The notes below the pieces were generated by a model. It saw only the letters and a list, made by a program, of their open reading frames with translations. It had not been told where the DNA came from and ran no database searches. The position numbers were made by a program, and so were the translations under genes. DNA of 64,000 nucleotides from Babylonia areolata. Taxonomy: Eukaryota; Mollusca; Gastropoda; Neogastropoda; Buccinidae. The stretch covers positions 3,888,321 through 3,952,320 of the forward strand of contig NC_134903.1 of the NCBI RefSeq assembly GCF_041734735.1, written 5' to 3'. This document shows, piece after piece, positions 46,823-55,247 of this stretch (position 1 is its first letter; the number at the start of each line of letters is the position of its first letter).

Positions 46823-49800
46823 CCTTTCATCCTTCATCATTTCATCACCCCCAAGTCCTGTGGCGACAGGCGAGCGACGAAACGACAGGTGTGGGTACAC
46901 TGGCAGTCGCAGCCGCAGACCTGCACGCAGGCGGCTCAGGCCATAGGGTCGTTCTTCGTCGACAGGAGCAGCGATGGAGCTCGGCAGCCGTCTGAGCGTC
47001 TGAGCAGCCCTCTTTAGGAATGCACTGCTCACCTCCCTGGCATGAGGAAGGGGCTAGAAAAGGTGCCCTAAAAATTGCCTGCTCCATATCACCCTGGCCA
47101 GCATACCGCGGCTGGCGGGGACCCTACATCAGCGGTCGAAACAAAAAGAAAGAAAAGAAAAAAACAAGGATCGTTCCTCTCACCATTGGTGCTTGGAACA
47201 TAAGGACTCTCCTGGACAGAGATAACGCGGACAGACCCCAAAGGAGAACGGCACTAGTTGCATCCGAACTCGCCAGATACAACATTGACATCGCAGCCTT
47301 GAGTGAGACTCGGCTTGCAGGCGAAGGCGAGCTCTGTGAACGGGGATCTGGTTACACCTTCTTCTGGAGTGGACGAGGAAGCGAAGAGCGACGTGAGGCT
47401 GGCGTTGGTTTTGCAGTAAAAACAGCACTTGTCAGCAAGCTAGCTGGAATCCCAAAGGGAGTCAACGATAGGCTTATGACCATGAAACTCCCACTGGCAT
47501 CTGGCCAGAAGCACCTCACCATTGTCAGTGCCTACGCCCCAACCATGACCAACCTGGATGAAGTGAAGGCGAAGTTCTACGAGGACCTTCACTCTGTCAT
47601 TGCTGCTATCCCTAAAGCAGACAAGCTCATCATTCTTGGGGACTTCAATGCTAGAGTTGGCTCTGACTACATCTCCTGGGATGGAGTGATTGGAAAGCAC
47701 GGTGTGGGCCACTGCAACCCAAATGGATTGCTTTTGCTTCAGACTTGTGCAGAGCACGAACTGCTGATAACCAACACAGTTTTCTGCCTCCCTACCCGTA
47801 ACAGGACGTCATGGATGCACCCACGCTCAAAGTATTGGCATCTCATCGATTACGTCATCGTCAGGAAAAGGGATAGGCAAGATGTACGTGTAACAAAGAC
47901 CATGTGCGGCGCCGAGTGTTGGACAGACCATCGCCTTGTAGTCTCGAAGCTTAATATTCGAATCCAGCCCAAGAGACGCCCCCAAGGCCAGAAGGCTCCA
48001 AAACGGCTCAACATTGCTAAGCTGAATAATATAACCATCAAACAGTCCTTTGTGGAGCTGCTGGAAGATCGTCTGGAATCCGCCTCTCTGGACAACCAGA
48101 ATGTGGAGTCTGACTGGAGGACCCTGCATGAGCTGATCTATAGTACAGCTTCAGAGACCCTGGGACCCATGACCAGAAAGCACAAAGACTGGTTTGATGA
48201 AAACTGTGATGAAATCAAGCAGCTTCTGGATGAGAAACGCCGTCTGCATCAAGCCTACCTGAGCAACCCAAAGTCCACATCAAAAAAGGATGCGTACGAT
48301 GCCATCCGCAGGACTGTTCAGCAAAAGTTACGCCAGATGCAGGATAAGTGGCTGAGTGACAAAGCTGATGAGATCCAGGGATATGCTGACAGGCACGATA
48401 TGAAGAGGTTCTATGATGCCTTAAAAGAAGTCTACGGCCCCACATCCTCAGGATCATCCCCCCTCCTCAGTGCAGATGGGAATACCTTGATCACCGAGAA
48501 GGAGAAAATTCTCGAACGCTGGGCTGAGCACTTCAACAGTGTCTTAAATCGCCCTTCCTCCATAAATGATGAAGCCATAGACCGTCTCCCACAAGTCCCC
48601 ATCAACGAAGCACTGGACGATCCGCCAACACTTCTTGAGACCCAGAAAGCAATCCGTCTGCTATCCAGTGGCAAAGCACCTGGCTCAGACTCCATACCAG
48701 CAGAGGTCTACAAGGATGGAGGCACTGTGCTGACTGAGAAGCTCCATCAGCTGTACTCACTCATGTGGAAAGAAGAGACGATCCCCCAGGATTTCAAAGA
48801 TGCATCTATCATTCACCTGTACAAGCGAAAGGGGAACCGGCAAGCCTGTGATAACCATCGGGGCATTTCCTTGCTCTCCATCGCAGGCAAGATACTTGCC
48901 AGGATCCTACTAAACCGCCTCACAGCACACCTTGACCAAGGTCATTTGCCTGAGAGCCAATGTGGATTCCGGAAAGAGCGCGGAACCACCGACATGGTGT
49001 TTGCTGCAAGGCAGCTGCAAGAGAAATGTCAGGACCAAATGCTGATCTGTTCTCCACCTATGTCGACCTCACTAAGGCCTTCGACACCGTGAGTAGAGAG
49101 GGACTGTGGAAGATCATGGCCAAGTACGGATGCCCTCGGAAATTTATTTCCTTGGTCAGCCAATTCCATGAAGGCATGCAGGCTCGAGTCCAGGACAGTG
49201 GCGAAACATCTGCTCCTTTTGCTGTCACAAATGGTGTCAAGCAAGGCTGCGTCCTGGCTCCAACGCTGTTCAGCCTCATGTTCTCTGCAATGCTTACTGA
49301 TGCCTTCAGAGATGGCGATGTTGGAATCGGCCTAAAGTACCGAACAGATGGCAAGTTGTTTAACCTCAGAAGGCTTCAAGCAAAAACGAAGGTCATGACA
49401 GACATCATCAGAGACTTTTTGTTTGCTGATGATTGTGCCCTCAACGCTGGATCTGAAGCTGACATGCAACTCAGCGTCGACAAGTTTGCCACTGCCAGAA
49501 GGAACTTCGGCCTTACCATCAGCACAAGGAAAACTGAAGTTCTACATCAGCCAGCCCCAGGGAAACCCTACGTTGAGCCCAACATCACAGTCAACGGTCA
49601 GAGACTCAGTGCAGTGGAGCGGTTCACATACCTTGGCAGCACACTGTCACGAAATGCAACCATCGACGATGAAGTGAACGTCAGGACTGCAAGAGCAAGC
49701 GCAACTTTTGGCAGACTCAGTGCAAATGTCTGGAACAGAAGAGGCATTAGTCTTGAGACCAAGCTAAAGGTCTACAGAGCAGTAGTTCTCCCCACACTAC

Positions 49801-52800
49801 TGTACGCCTGCGAAACTTGGACAGTGTACCAACGACATGCCAAGAAGCTGAACCACTTCCACACAACATGCCTCAGGAAGCTACTGAACATCAAGTGGCA
49901 AGACAGGACCCCAGACACAGAGGTGCTCGCAAAAGCCACCCTTCCCAGCATCTTCACCATCCTGATGCAGTCCCAGCTTCGCTGGGCTGGACACGTGGCG
50001 CGCATGCCAGACCATCGGCTGCCCAAAAGGCTCTTCTATGGCGAGCTGCAACAAGGGAAGAGATCACACGGAGGTCAGAAGAAGCGCTTCAGAGATACTC
50101 TGAAAGTCTCTCTTAAAGCGTTTGATATCAACCCTGACTCCTGGGAGGAATCTGCAGTGGACCGTGACAAATGGCGCGCTGCTGTGCACAAAGGTGCCAA
50201 GTTGTGCGAGGCCAACAGGACTGCTGCAGCTGTTCAGAAGAGGCAGGCCAGAAAGTCACGGGCAAACAAGCTCCCTGACAATGATATGCCTGTCTTTGTC
50301 TGCCCCAACTGTCAGCGAACATTTCGTGCACAGATTGGACTATTCAGCCATCTGCGCATTCACAGATAGATTCATGAGCATCCTCCCCCCCACCCCCACC
50401 ACCACCCTCCCCCCATCCCCCAGCTGGATGACAACGATGGTCATCATCGATCTCTCGATGGACACACCACCACATCGGACAAAATAACACACAATTCCGA
50501 AACGAAACGAAACGAAAGTTTATTCAATAAGGCCATGGCCCCATTTGAAGGGGTGATTACATATTTTGTAAGAATAGATTTGCATATGAATATAATCTTA
50601 CAACGTGTATGCTCAGAGCTCTGTTCTCTTTAACCAATCATGAAACTCCGTCGTTTTAATGACTTATAGATAAATATGGCAAGATTCGAAAAAACGTTAG
50701 CATTTGTAGAATACAGAAGTAATACTAACCGAAACTTACTTGGTCTGTTATAATATCTCAACGGAATATATATTTGTCTCAAATCATCTAATACAGGACA
50801 ACATAATACGAAATGGACTTCAACTTCTTTTGCAGATCTACATACCGGACATACCATATCGTTTACAGTGCTGGGCTTGTGTCTTTTACTATGTACGTTG
50901 ATATCAGATACACCAAAACGAAACCTTGTTAAAGCACATCTGATGACTCGGTTAATATTTTTTGCTAAATATGGTTCTGTGAAATGATTCCTTTTAAACA
51001 ATCTGAACAAAGAAAATCTTTCACTATTTTGTACATGGTCGTTCCACCCCTGCCATCTACAGTCAACCATACGCTGTTTAAAGCAAACAAGAAAATCATG
51101 AACACATCCAACCCCTTGATTAAGCCATACAAATGCAAAACCATTACTACATAAACATTTTCGAATGCTAGTCACCCATGTTACCCTTCCCCTGGCATCC
51201 AAATCAAATAACACTTTATAAGCTTGAGCAGGCAATCTGCATTCATTCATTTGAACCAGTTTTAACCAATACCTAATACATTTTACATATGAATTAATAT
51301 AAATCGGATACCTACCAAGCTCACCGTAAACTAAGTCATTTGGCGTTCTTCTGTCCACCTGCAAAAACCTCTTCATAGCAAACAAATGTAGTTTTTTTTA
51401 TCTCGTACCCCTTATCCAACCCCCAAATCTCAGCACCGTACTGTACTATAGGCTGGGCTTGAACAAACAATTTAAAAAACAATCTAACAGAATTACTTTC
51501 AAACTTATATAATAATTGTAATATGCTCACGACCGCTCGTTTCCCTTTACTAACAAGGTTTCGACAAGCAAACGTAAAACTAAGTTTTGTGGAAAAGAAT
51601 AAACCAAGATACTGATACGTATTTATGACAGAAATTTGAAGATTCCCCAAATACCATCGTTCATATGCAGCTAAATACCCACCCTTTCTGAAAACCACTA
51701 CATTTGTTTTATCCATATTTACTTTAAGCTCCAACCTGTTTGCTGCTTTGTGTAAATTGTTTAACTGGTTTTGTAAACCAACTACAGTTTCAGACAATAA
51801 AACAATATCATCTGCAAACAATAATATGAATAACTCTATCAAATCGAAAGTAACACCATGTCTACCATTTTCTATAATTTCTAGGGCTAATTCATTGATA
51901 AACAAAGAAAATAAAACAGGACTACAAACATCACCCTGTTTAACCCCCTGTGTACATCTGATATACTCACTAAATTTAGCACCACATCTTATTTTAGCTT
52001 TAACCTCCTCGTACATACTTTTAATACAGCAATAAAGTTTACCTTTTATTCCATTTTTTTGTAAGAATCGGCCATAAAAGTTTTCTTGCTACTGAATCAA
52101 AGGCTTTTTCGAAGTCTATAAAAGCGACGTATAATTTTCGATTATGTGCAAACTGCTTTTGAACAGCTGCCATTAAAGTGAACATATGATCAATAGTACT
52201 GTAACCCTTCTTAAATCCAGCTTGGTATTCACTTGTCACGTTGTTCAATGTTATCCATTCAGTTAATCTTTCGTTAATAATGGAACCATATAGTTTACTT
52301 GCTATATCACATAACGATATCCCTCTATAGTTATTCGGCTCATTTCGTTCACCTTTTTTAAAGAGAGGAATGATAATTGACTCTGACCAGTTTTCAGGAT
52401 AGATTCCCTGGTCAAACAAAACATTAAACAACTTGACAAGAAAAGTGATGGCAGGTTCACCAAAGTTCTTATAAAATTCACCAATCATTCCGTCCGGTCC
52501 AGCGGTTTTCCCATTTTTTAACTTTCTTATTGCTGACAATACTTCTTCTTTGGTGATAGTCCGATCTAAAAAGGCCGTGTTCTGATCTTCCATTGTCATA
52601 ATATGTTCATCATCACGTGACATTTCATTTTCCTGAGCACTACAATCAGTATTACTTTCTTTTTCCAATATTCTTTTAAAATGATTATACCATTCCTCCA
52701 TTGTGATACTGTTCTTGGCAAAGACTCGTTTACTCAATAAACCCCGAACATTTTCCCAAAAATCTTGCTGGCTGTCAACAGAAGTAATAATCTGTTTCAG

Positions 52801-53837
52801 CAATGAGTTATTATACAACCTTTTCTTTCTAAGTAGCATATTTTTGTATTCCCTTCGTGCTACACAGAATAAATCCTTGTCAACAGCATCCAATGTTCTG
52901 TTAAATTTTCCCAACAAACTACGCACTTTTTGTCTAACACATCTACATTCAGTATCAAACCATTTATTTTGCCGTATATTTCTATTTACACATATTTGCT
53001 GTTTCATACAATCTGCCGCTTGCTTTATTGTGTTGTTAAAGATTACAAGTGCCTCGTTAACATTAATATCAACCAAATCTGTAGCATGTGACAATTCCAG
53101 ACATATCTCATGTGACTTTAACTTATCAACAAAACCAGACGCAAATTCATTTTTCCACACATATTTTTCAATGTACTCTTTTCTCTGGTGCAGCTGTACT
53201 TCCGTTCACAAGAGGAATTTGCGCGTGAAATTCCAAAGGCATGTGGTCAGATTCTATTTTTTCTTTTACACAAAATTTACAGCAAGAATTTATAAACTCG
53301 AAAAGATCAAACGATGCAATAAAATAGTCATTCACACTGCTACCAGTGTCACTTATATATGTGTAACGACCATTACTGTCACCGTCACATACACCATTGA
53401 GAATGTATAGACCAAAAGCATCACACATATCTAACAAGCTTTTACCGTATGAATTTAAAATCCTGTCTTCAGAGCGTCTGCTAATTTTAACCAAAGAGTA
53501 CTTATCAAACCATGAAAACGTTTTCATTTCTTCACTGAAATCTGGAAGTAAGTCGGCAGTTCTACCATTAAAATCACCACACATCAATACAGAAATCTTT
53601 TCATCAGAACATAAATTATCCATCAAACAATCCTCGAGCTGACTAATACCATTATCGATGTTAAACACTGAATAGTAAGGGGACTTTTCCGGAGGCACAT
53701 ATCCACACACATACAAAACATCATTCCGAGAGACAATGAAAAAAAGAGACAAGGAGAGAGAGGGAGGGAGAGACATTCACAGAAGGGAGCAGTGAGCAGT
53801 GTCAACTTGTGTGACTGTGGAAAACTTGAACAACTGC

Positions 53838-53887
<50 letters not shown>

Positions 53888-53991
53888 GTGTCACACACAC
53901 ACACACAGTCACACCCACACACATACACACACACACACACTGTCACACACGCACGCACGCGCGCGCGCGCGCACACACACACACACACTGT

Positions 53992-54041
<50 letters not shown>

Positions 54042-54251
54042 GTCTGCCTGCAACATGCTTCTAATATGTTATGCGTGCAACAAGCATTATTGATAAACAG
54101 ACAAAAATACGTTTACCCCCCACAACTCCACACACACACACGGACAGAATGATAAAAAATGTGAGAAAATGAAAAAAAAAGAAAAAAAAAAATGGATCGA
54201 CAGAGATAGAGAGGTGAACAGTGTCAGATTGTGTGAGGGTGGAAAAACCAC

Positions 54252-54303
<52 letters not shown>

Positions 54304-54370
54304 ATCTGCCTGCAACATGCTTCTAATATGCTATGCATGTAACATGCGTTGTTGAAAATCAGACAAAAAT

Positions 54371-54435
<65 letters not shown>

Positions 54436-55078
54436 CCCACCAATGGTGAAATGAATGTCTTCTGTATGTAAGAATCAATAGACAACTGCTGCCACATCAC
54501 ACACATAACTATACATGTTGACATGACGATACTCCACAGGTGCATGATCAAGAATGCAGATTAGGACAAGCTATTGCTCATTAGCATTATCTGACTGACA
54601 TGCTTGTTTTTTCTTTCTTTTGTTCTTTGCACATATCATGGGATCTGAGATAATACATTTCAACAAAAAGAAATGTTTTTCACTCCCTTGCAGTTCTGTG
54701 TACACAGGGTTGGCTTCTCATTCAAACATAATCAGTTGCCACAGTGGTGCAGTTCTCAGGCAATAAAAGGAGATAAAAAGAGAGTTATGTACAGCTGTAG
54801 GAACAACCAACACAATGTTAATCACAGTTACAAGACAACATGGAGCTATGTACACTTGGACTTGGAGGAATCAAATACTGTTCATTTACATGAATGAATG
54901 AGACACAGCACTATGTATGGCTGCAAGACTAAAATAAGCATGGACCACACATGTACCCACCTCTAATGGACATTTCCTCGGTCAGCTCAATGGTGCAGTG
55001 ACCCTGCACATTCTGACCAGCGTAGTACACGCCTTGGGAGTTGTCCAGAGTGATTTCAAAGATTTTCAGCTTTCCCAT
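34336..55078 (-). CDS. arrestin domain-containing protein (alpha-arrestin), seven exons
   Basis: Coding exons are 54961-55078, 45449-45613, 44510-44736, 42330-42512, 37857-38039, 35687-35948 and 34336-34484. They sum to 1,287 bases (428 residues plus stop), with GT-AG borders and matching phases throughout. The N-terminal arrestin fold (about 3-165) starts [13 protein letters not shown] and has [16 protein letters not shown] and [15 protein letters not shown]. The C-terminal fold (about 175-315) has [18 protein letters not shown] and [14 protein letters not shown]. The tail is Pro-rich and carries PPSY (381-384). In this family PPxY motifs recruit NEDD4-type ubiquitin ligases to membrane cargo for endocytosis (established); mammalian relatives are ARRDC2/3/4. 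The start is the ATG at 55078 because family members begin this way; an ATG further upstream (55129) is in frame. An orthologue symbol cannot be fixed from sequence alone. Confidence 0.93.
34485..34680 (-). repeat. ~50-base tandem repeat derived from the exon 7 edge
   Basis: About four units contain, on the gene strand, TTTGGCAAGGTGAGCATCAAG next to a TTGTTTTGGTGTGCCTG segment. The exon itself has TTTGGCAAGGTGACCATCAAG and its flank has GGTGTGCCTGTTGTTGCAG. Confidence 0.75.
34681..35176. other. intron stretch, nothing recognised
   Basis: It looks single copy, with no exon or named repeat. Confidence 0.45.
35177..35223 (-). repeat. stray copy of the exon 7 acceptor region
   Basis: TTGGATGGGGGCGCCACAAC and TACAGGCACACTAAAACAATCAC match TAGGACGGGGGCGCTGCAAC and AACAGGCACACCAAAACAATCAC at the true exon 7 edge, about 700 bases away. 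The acceptor AG is lost in this copy. Confidence 0.65.
35225..35290 (+). repeat. family C repeat with internal deletion
   Basis: The left part (CAGTTTCTCAAGGAGGTGTC) is joined directly to the right end (CTTAGTCAGGCCTTGAG). Confidence 0.75.
35291..35686. other. intron stretch with C-rich runs
   Basis: C runs lie at about 35430-35447 and 35611-35658. A CTTCTTCTTCTTCATTCG start near 35563 resembles the reversed end of SINE family B. Nothing coding. Confidence 0.5.
35687..35948 (-). CDS. alpha-arrestin exon 6 (end of C-domain, Pro-rich tail)
   Basis: The acceptor is CATGACCACCAG before 35948 and the donor is ACGC/GTGAGT. It encodes [34 protein letters not shown] and a Pro/Gly/Met-rich linker ([20 protein letters not shown]). 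It is phase 0 in and phase 1 out. Confidence 0.92.
35949..36262 (-). repeat. array of exon 6 acceptor-edge copies with (CAT)n
   Basis: GTTCAGCTGGTGGTCATGGC, which spans the exon 6 start in reverse, recurs at about 36053 and, altered, at about 36164. Each copy is followed by the same ATTATCATGAAAAT/ATGATGATAATG sequence. Confidence 0.8.
36266..36595 (+). repeat. tRNA-derived SINE, family D
   Basis: The head GTTGGTTAGCGTCATGGAC and GAGTTCGAATCCCAGAG give box A/box B-like motifs at SINE spacing. The body has GGTCGGCTCATTCCCAG and TGACTCCAGGATATCATTATG. It is a single copy here, so the right border is approximate. Confidence 0.65.
36858..37066 (+). repeat. dispersed repeat, family E
   Basis: It is homologous to 27839-28056 and is followed by an A run and (AT)n (37074-37125), as for a retroposed sequence. 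Confidence 0.7.
37067..37460 (-). repeat. poly(A)/(AT)n, then further exon 6 acceptor-edge copies
   Basis: Altered copies of GGTCCACGTTCAGCTGGTGG lie at about 37169, 37226, 37306, 37375 and 37451. Each is followed by ATGATGATAATG-type sequence. Confidence 0.75.
37461..37856. repeat. (CA)n and C/A-rich intron tract
   Basis: CACACA runs are interspersed with CCCCAC-rich sequence up to the donor of exon 5. Confidence 0.9.
37857..38039 (-). CDS. alpha-arrestin exon 5 (C-domain)
   Basis: The acceptor is GTGTGTGTGACAG and the donor is CTGCAG/GTGGGG. It encodes [20 protein letters not shown] through [20 protein letters not shown] to DIRYFLQ, 61 codons, phase 0 at both ends. The PPSY in this exon lies in the fold's conserved PPxxPS segment and is probably not a ligase docking site. 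Confidence 0.92.
38040..38515 (-). repeat. two partial exon 5 copies embedded in (GAT)n
   Basis: GATGCCCTGGGTCACC and CCTTGCAGGACGATCGGCTC occur at 38112-38155 and again at 38446-38495. The first copy also keeps the acceptor edge (GGCATGGAACGTCGTGATCT). They match the real exon at 37968-38040. (GAT)n fills the gaps. Confidence 0.85.
38516..40665. repeat. ~59-62-base minisatellite, about 35 copies
   Basis: The unit is GGAGGCAGGGTAAAACCCAG, AGTAATGCCTTGATGTGTGA, CCACAAATGACTG, plus a variable GGTGACT/ATGGTGATT joint. Open frames on the minus strand here are artefacts. It lies within intron 4 of the alpha-arrestin gene. Confidence 0.95.
40666..40807. other. short intron stretch, nothing recognised
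   Basis: Single-copy-looking sequence between the minisatellite and a family C repeat. Confidence 0.5.
40808..40932 (+). repeat. dispersed family C repeat
   Basis: TCAGTAGCTCAAGGAGGCGT, ATACGCTACACCACATCTGC and GCGCTTAGTCAGGCCTTGAG, with an A-rich tail. Confidence 0.88.
40933..41322. other. A-rich intron stretch
   Basis: It is A-rich to about 41100, including GAAAAAAAG-type runs, then single-copy-looking sequence. Confidence 0.5.
41323..41567. mobile_element. piggyBac-type MITE, 245 bases, second copy (reversed)
   Basis: The left edge is TTAACCCTTTCACCGCCAG. The right edge is TTGGCAGTGAAAGGGTTGA, in which the flanking TTAA has become TTGA. The interior is the reverse complement of the copy at 20229-20473 and the length is identical. 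Confidence 0.85.
41568..41870. other. intron stretch, possible decayed SINE
   Basis: CCAGGCCTCAAACCCTGATC near 41790 resembles a reversed tRNA-like head. Not assigned. Confidence 0.35.
41871..42270 (+). repeat. tRNA-derived SINE, family B, full-length copy
   Basis: The head GTCGTGGCCGAATGATTAGA and GTTCGATCCCAG leads into the family body (CCCAGGTCAACATATCTG). The 3' part has GTATGGCTGCCTATATGGC and an AAAAAGAAGAA tail. It ends 60 bases before exon 4. Confidence 0.85.
42330..42512 (-). CDS. alpha-arrestin exon 4 (interdomain/C-domain start)
   Basis: The acceptor is CACTGCCCCAG and the donor is GGATG/GTGAGTG. It encodes [40 protein letters not shown] and [21 protein letters not shown], 61 codons. 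The CCLCC cluster is typical of alpha-arrestins and may be lipid-modified in relatives (inference). Confidence 0.92.
42513..43750. repeat. (GTGTT)n then (GTGGT)n pentanucleotide arrays
   Basis: GTGTT units with drift run from about 42568 to 43040. GTGGT/GTGGG units run from about 43056 to 43600. A short GTGTT return ends near 43680. Confidence 0.9.
43751..43916 (+). repeat. SINE family A, 3' part
   Basis: It carries TAGCGATACGCTCTCAATGG, GAGAGCAGCC and GAGAAATCCGTTGTGACAAA. The head is missing. Confidence 0.8.
43917..44509. repeat. (AGTAC/AACAC/AGCAC)n pentanucleotide arrays
   Basis: AGTAC units lie at about 43925-43970, then AACAC and AGCAC units run up to the donor of exon 3. This is the reverse-complement motif of the array at 42568-43040. 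Confidence 0.9.
44510..44736 (-). CDS. alpha-arrestin exon 3 (N-domain)
   Basis: The acceptor is ATATACCTCCTCAG and the donor is TTGCAG/GTGATAAGT. It encodes [60 protein letters not shown] and [16 protein letters not shown]. Phase 1 in, phase 0 out. All are hallmark segments of the arrestin N-domain. Confidence 0.93.
44737..45448. repeat. intron 2: (TG)n, SINE B fragment, (CA)n
   Basis: (TG)n plus a G run lie at about 44757-44788. A reversed SINE B end lies at about 44935-45045 (GTGGGCTTTTACGTGTATGA, CGTAGGCAGCCATACTCTG). CA runs lie at about 45280-45325 and 45356-45420. Confidence 0.8.
45449..45613 (-). CDS. alpha-arrestin exon 2 (N-domain)
   Basis: The acceptor is TTTTGACACAG and the donor is GGCATCT/GTGAGTCC. 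It encodes [20 protein letters not shown], an acidic/Ser-rich loop and [13 protein letters not shown], 55 codons' worth, phase 1 at both ends. Confidence 0.93.
45614..45875 (-). repeat. two copies of the exon 2 acceptor edge (~90-100-base units)
   Basis: On the gene strand, TGACACAGGTGTACGTCTGA and GGTTTGAGGGCAAG occur at about 45722-45689, with AG and frame intact (VRLRFEGK). A more decayed copy lies at about 45800-45775. The flanking ATTAAAGAT/AACACC sequence is repeated with them. Confidence 0.85.
45876..46172. other. intron 1 stretch, nothing recognised
   Basis: It contains an ATTATTTATTTATTT-rich part near 46100-46145. No exon or element was identified. Confidence 0.5.
46173..46312 (-). 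repeat. dispersed family C repeat, reversed
   Basis: TCTCAAGGCCTGACTAAGCG, AGATGTGGTGTAGCGTATAT and GTGACGCCTCCTTGAGC, then a duplicated CTGAAACTGAAA. Confidence 0.88.
46313..46815. other. intron 1 stretch ending in (CA)n
   Basis: Nothing was recognised to about 46775. (CA)n runs at 46778-46815, at the likely 5' border of the LINE. Confidence 0.6.
46816..50497 (+). mobile_element. LINE (RTE-like non-LTR element), near full length
   Basis: One long reading region of about 1,100 codons (about 47020-50369). The AP-type endonuclease is first ([47 protein letters not shown]). Reverse transcriptase follows ([58 protein letters not shown]), then RWAGHVARM and a C-terminal C2H2 finger (CPNCQRTF...HLRIH). 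The frame changes once, near 49035 between QEKCQ and [10 protein letters not shown], consistent with a single-base indel inside the RT. About 230 bases of 5' and 130 of 3' non-coding sequence seem to belong. The RTE-like clade call is tentative. It is inserted in intron 1 of the alpha-arrestin gene, antisense to it. Confidence 0.88.
50498..53740 (-). mobile_element. LINE of a second family, 5'-truncated and broken
   Basis: From right to left: the C-terminal half of an endonuclease ([19 protein letters not shown]), a linker, reverse transcriptase ([65 protein letters not shown]) and a C-terminal CCHC-like cluster ([18 protein letters not shown]). The coding part changes frame at least three times (near 53165, 52025 and 51360) and the endonuclease N-terminus is missing. 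The 3' end has GGCCATGGCCTTATTGAATA and a (TTTCG)4 tail at 50517-50498. It looks like a Jockey/CR1-group element (tentative). Confidence 0.85.
53741..54440. repeat. (CA)n blocks inside a two-copy duplication
   Basis: CA runs lie at 53839-53884, 53994-54038, 54252-54300 and 54376-54431. Flanking sequence is duplicated: CTGCCTGCAACATGCTTCTA at 54045 and 54306, and AGTGTCA.NTTGTGTGA before each array. It also includes a GCGCGCGCGC run near 53957-53970. Confidence 0.85.
54441..54960. other. intron 1 start, nothing recognised
   Basis: Single-copy-looking sequence up to the donor of exon 1. Confidence 0.5.
54961..55078 (-). CDS. alpha-arrestin exon 1 (start)
   Basis: ATG at 55078-55076 begins [20 protein letters not shown], then [19 protein letters not shown]. 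The donor is TTAGAG/GTGGGT, leaving phase 1. The YxxGQxVxGxxxxEL pattern is the first strand pair of the arrestin fold. Confidence 0.93.
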
Positions 55079-55247
55079 TCTGTCAGACAGCCAACCAACC
55101 ATTTCTGACTCATGTCTGTAAGTTTCCATTTCACTTTCAGTTCAAAGGAGGTGGACTGATCATTTGTTCTACACCGCGTCTGCTTCAAACAAAAGCAAAA
55201 AACAACAACAAAAAGAGAAGAAAAAAAAGGAAACAAAATGGAGCTGG

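Noticed and set aside
55076-55129. In-frame upstream ATG giving a 17-residue extension of the alpha-arrestin
   Set aside because: Relatives start at the MGKLK-type methionine directly before the first strand. The extension has no matching feature, although it cannot be excluded without transcript data.
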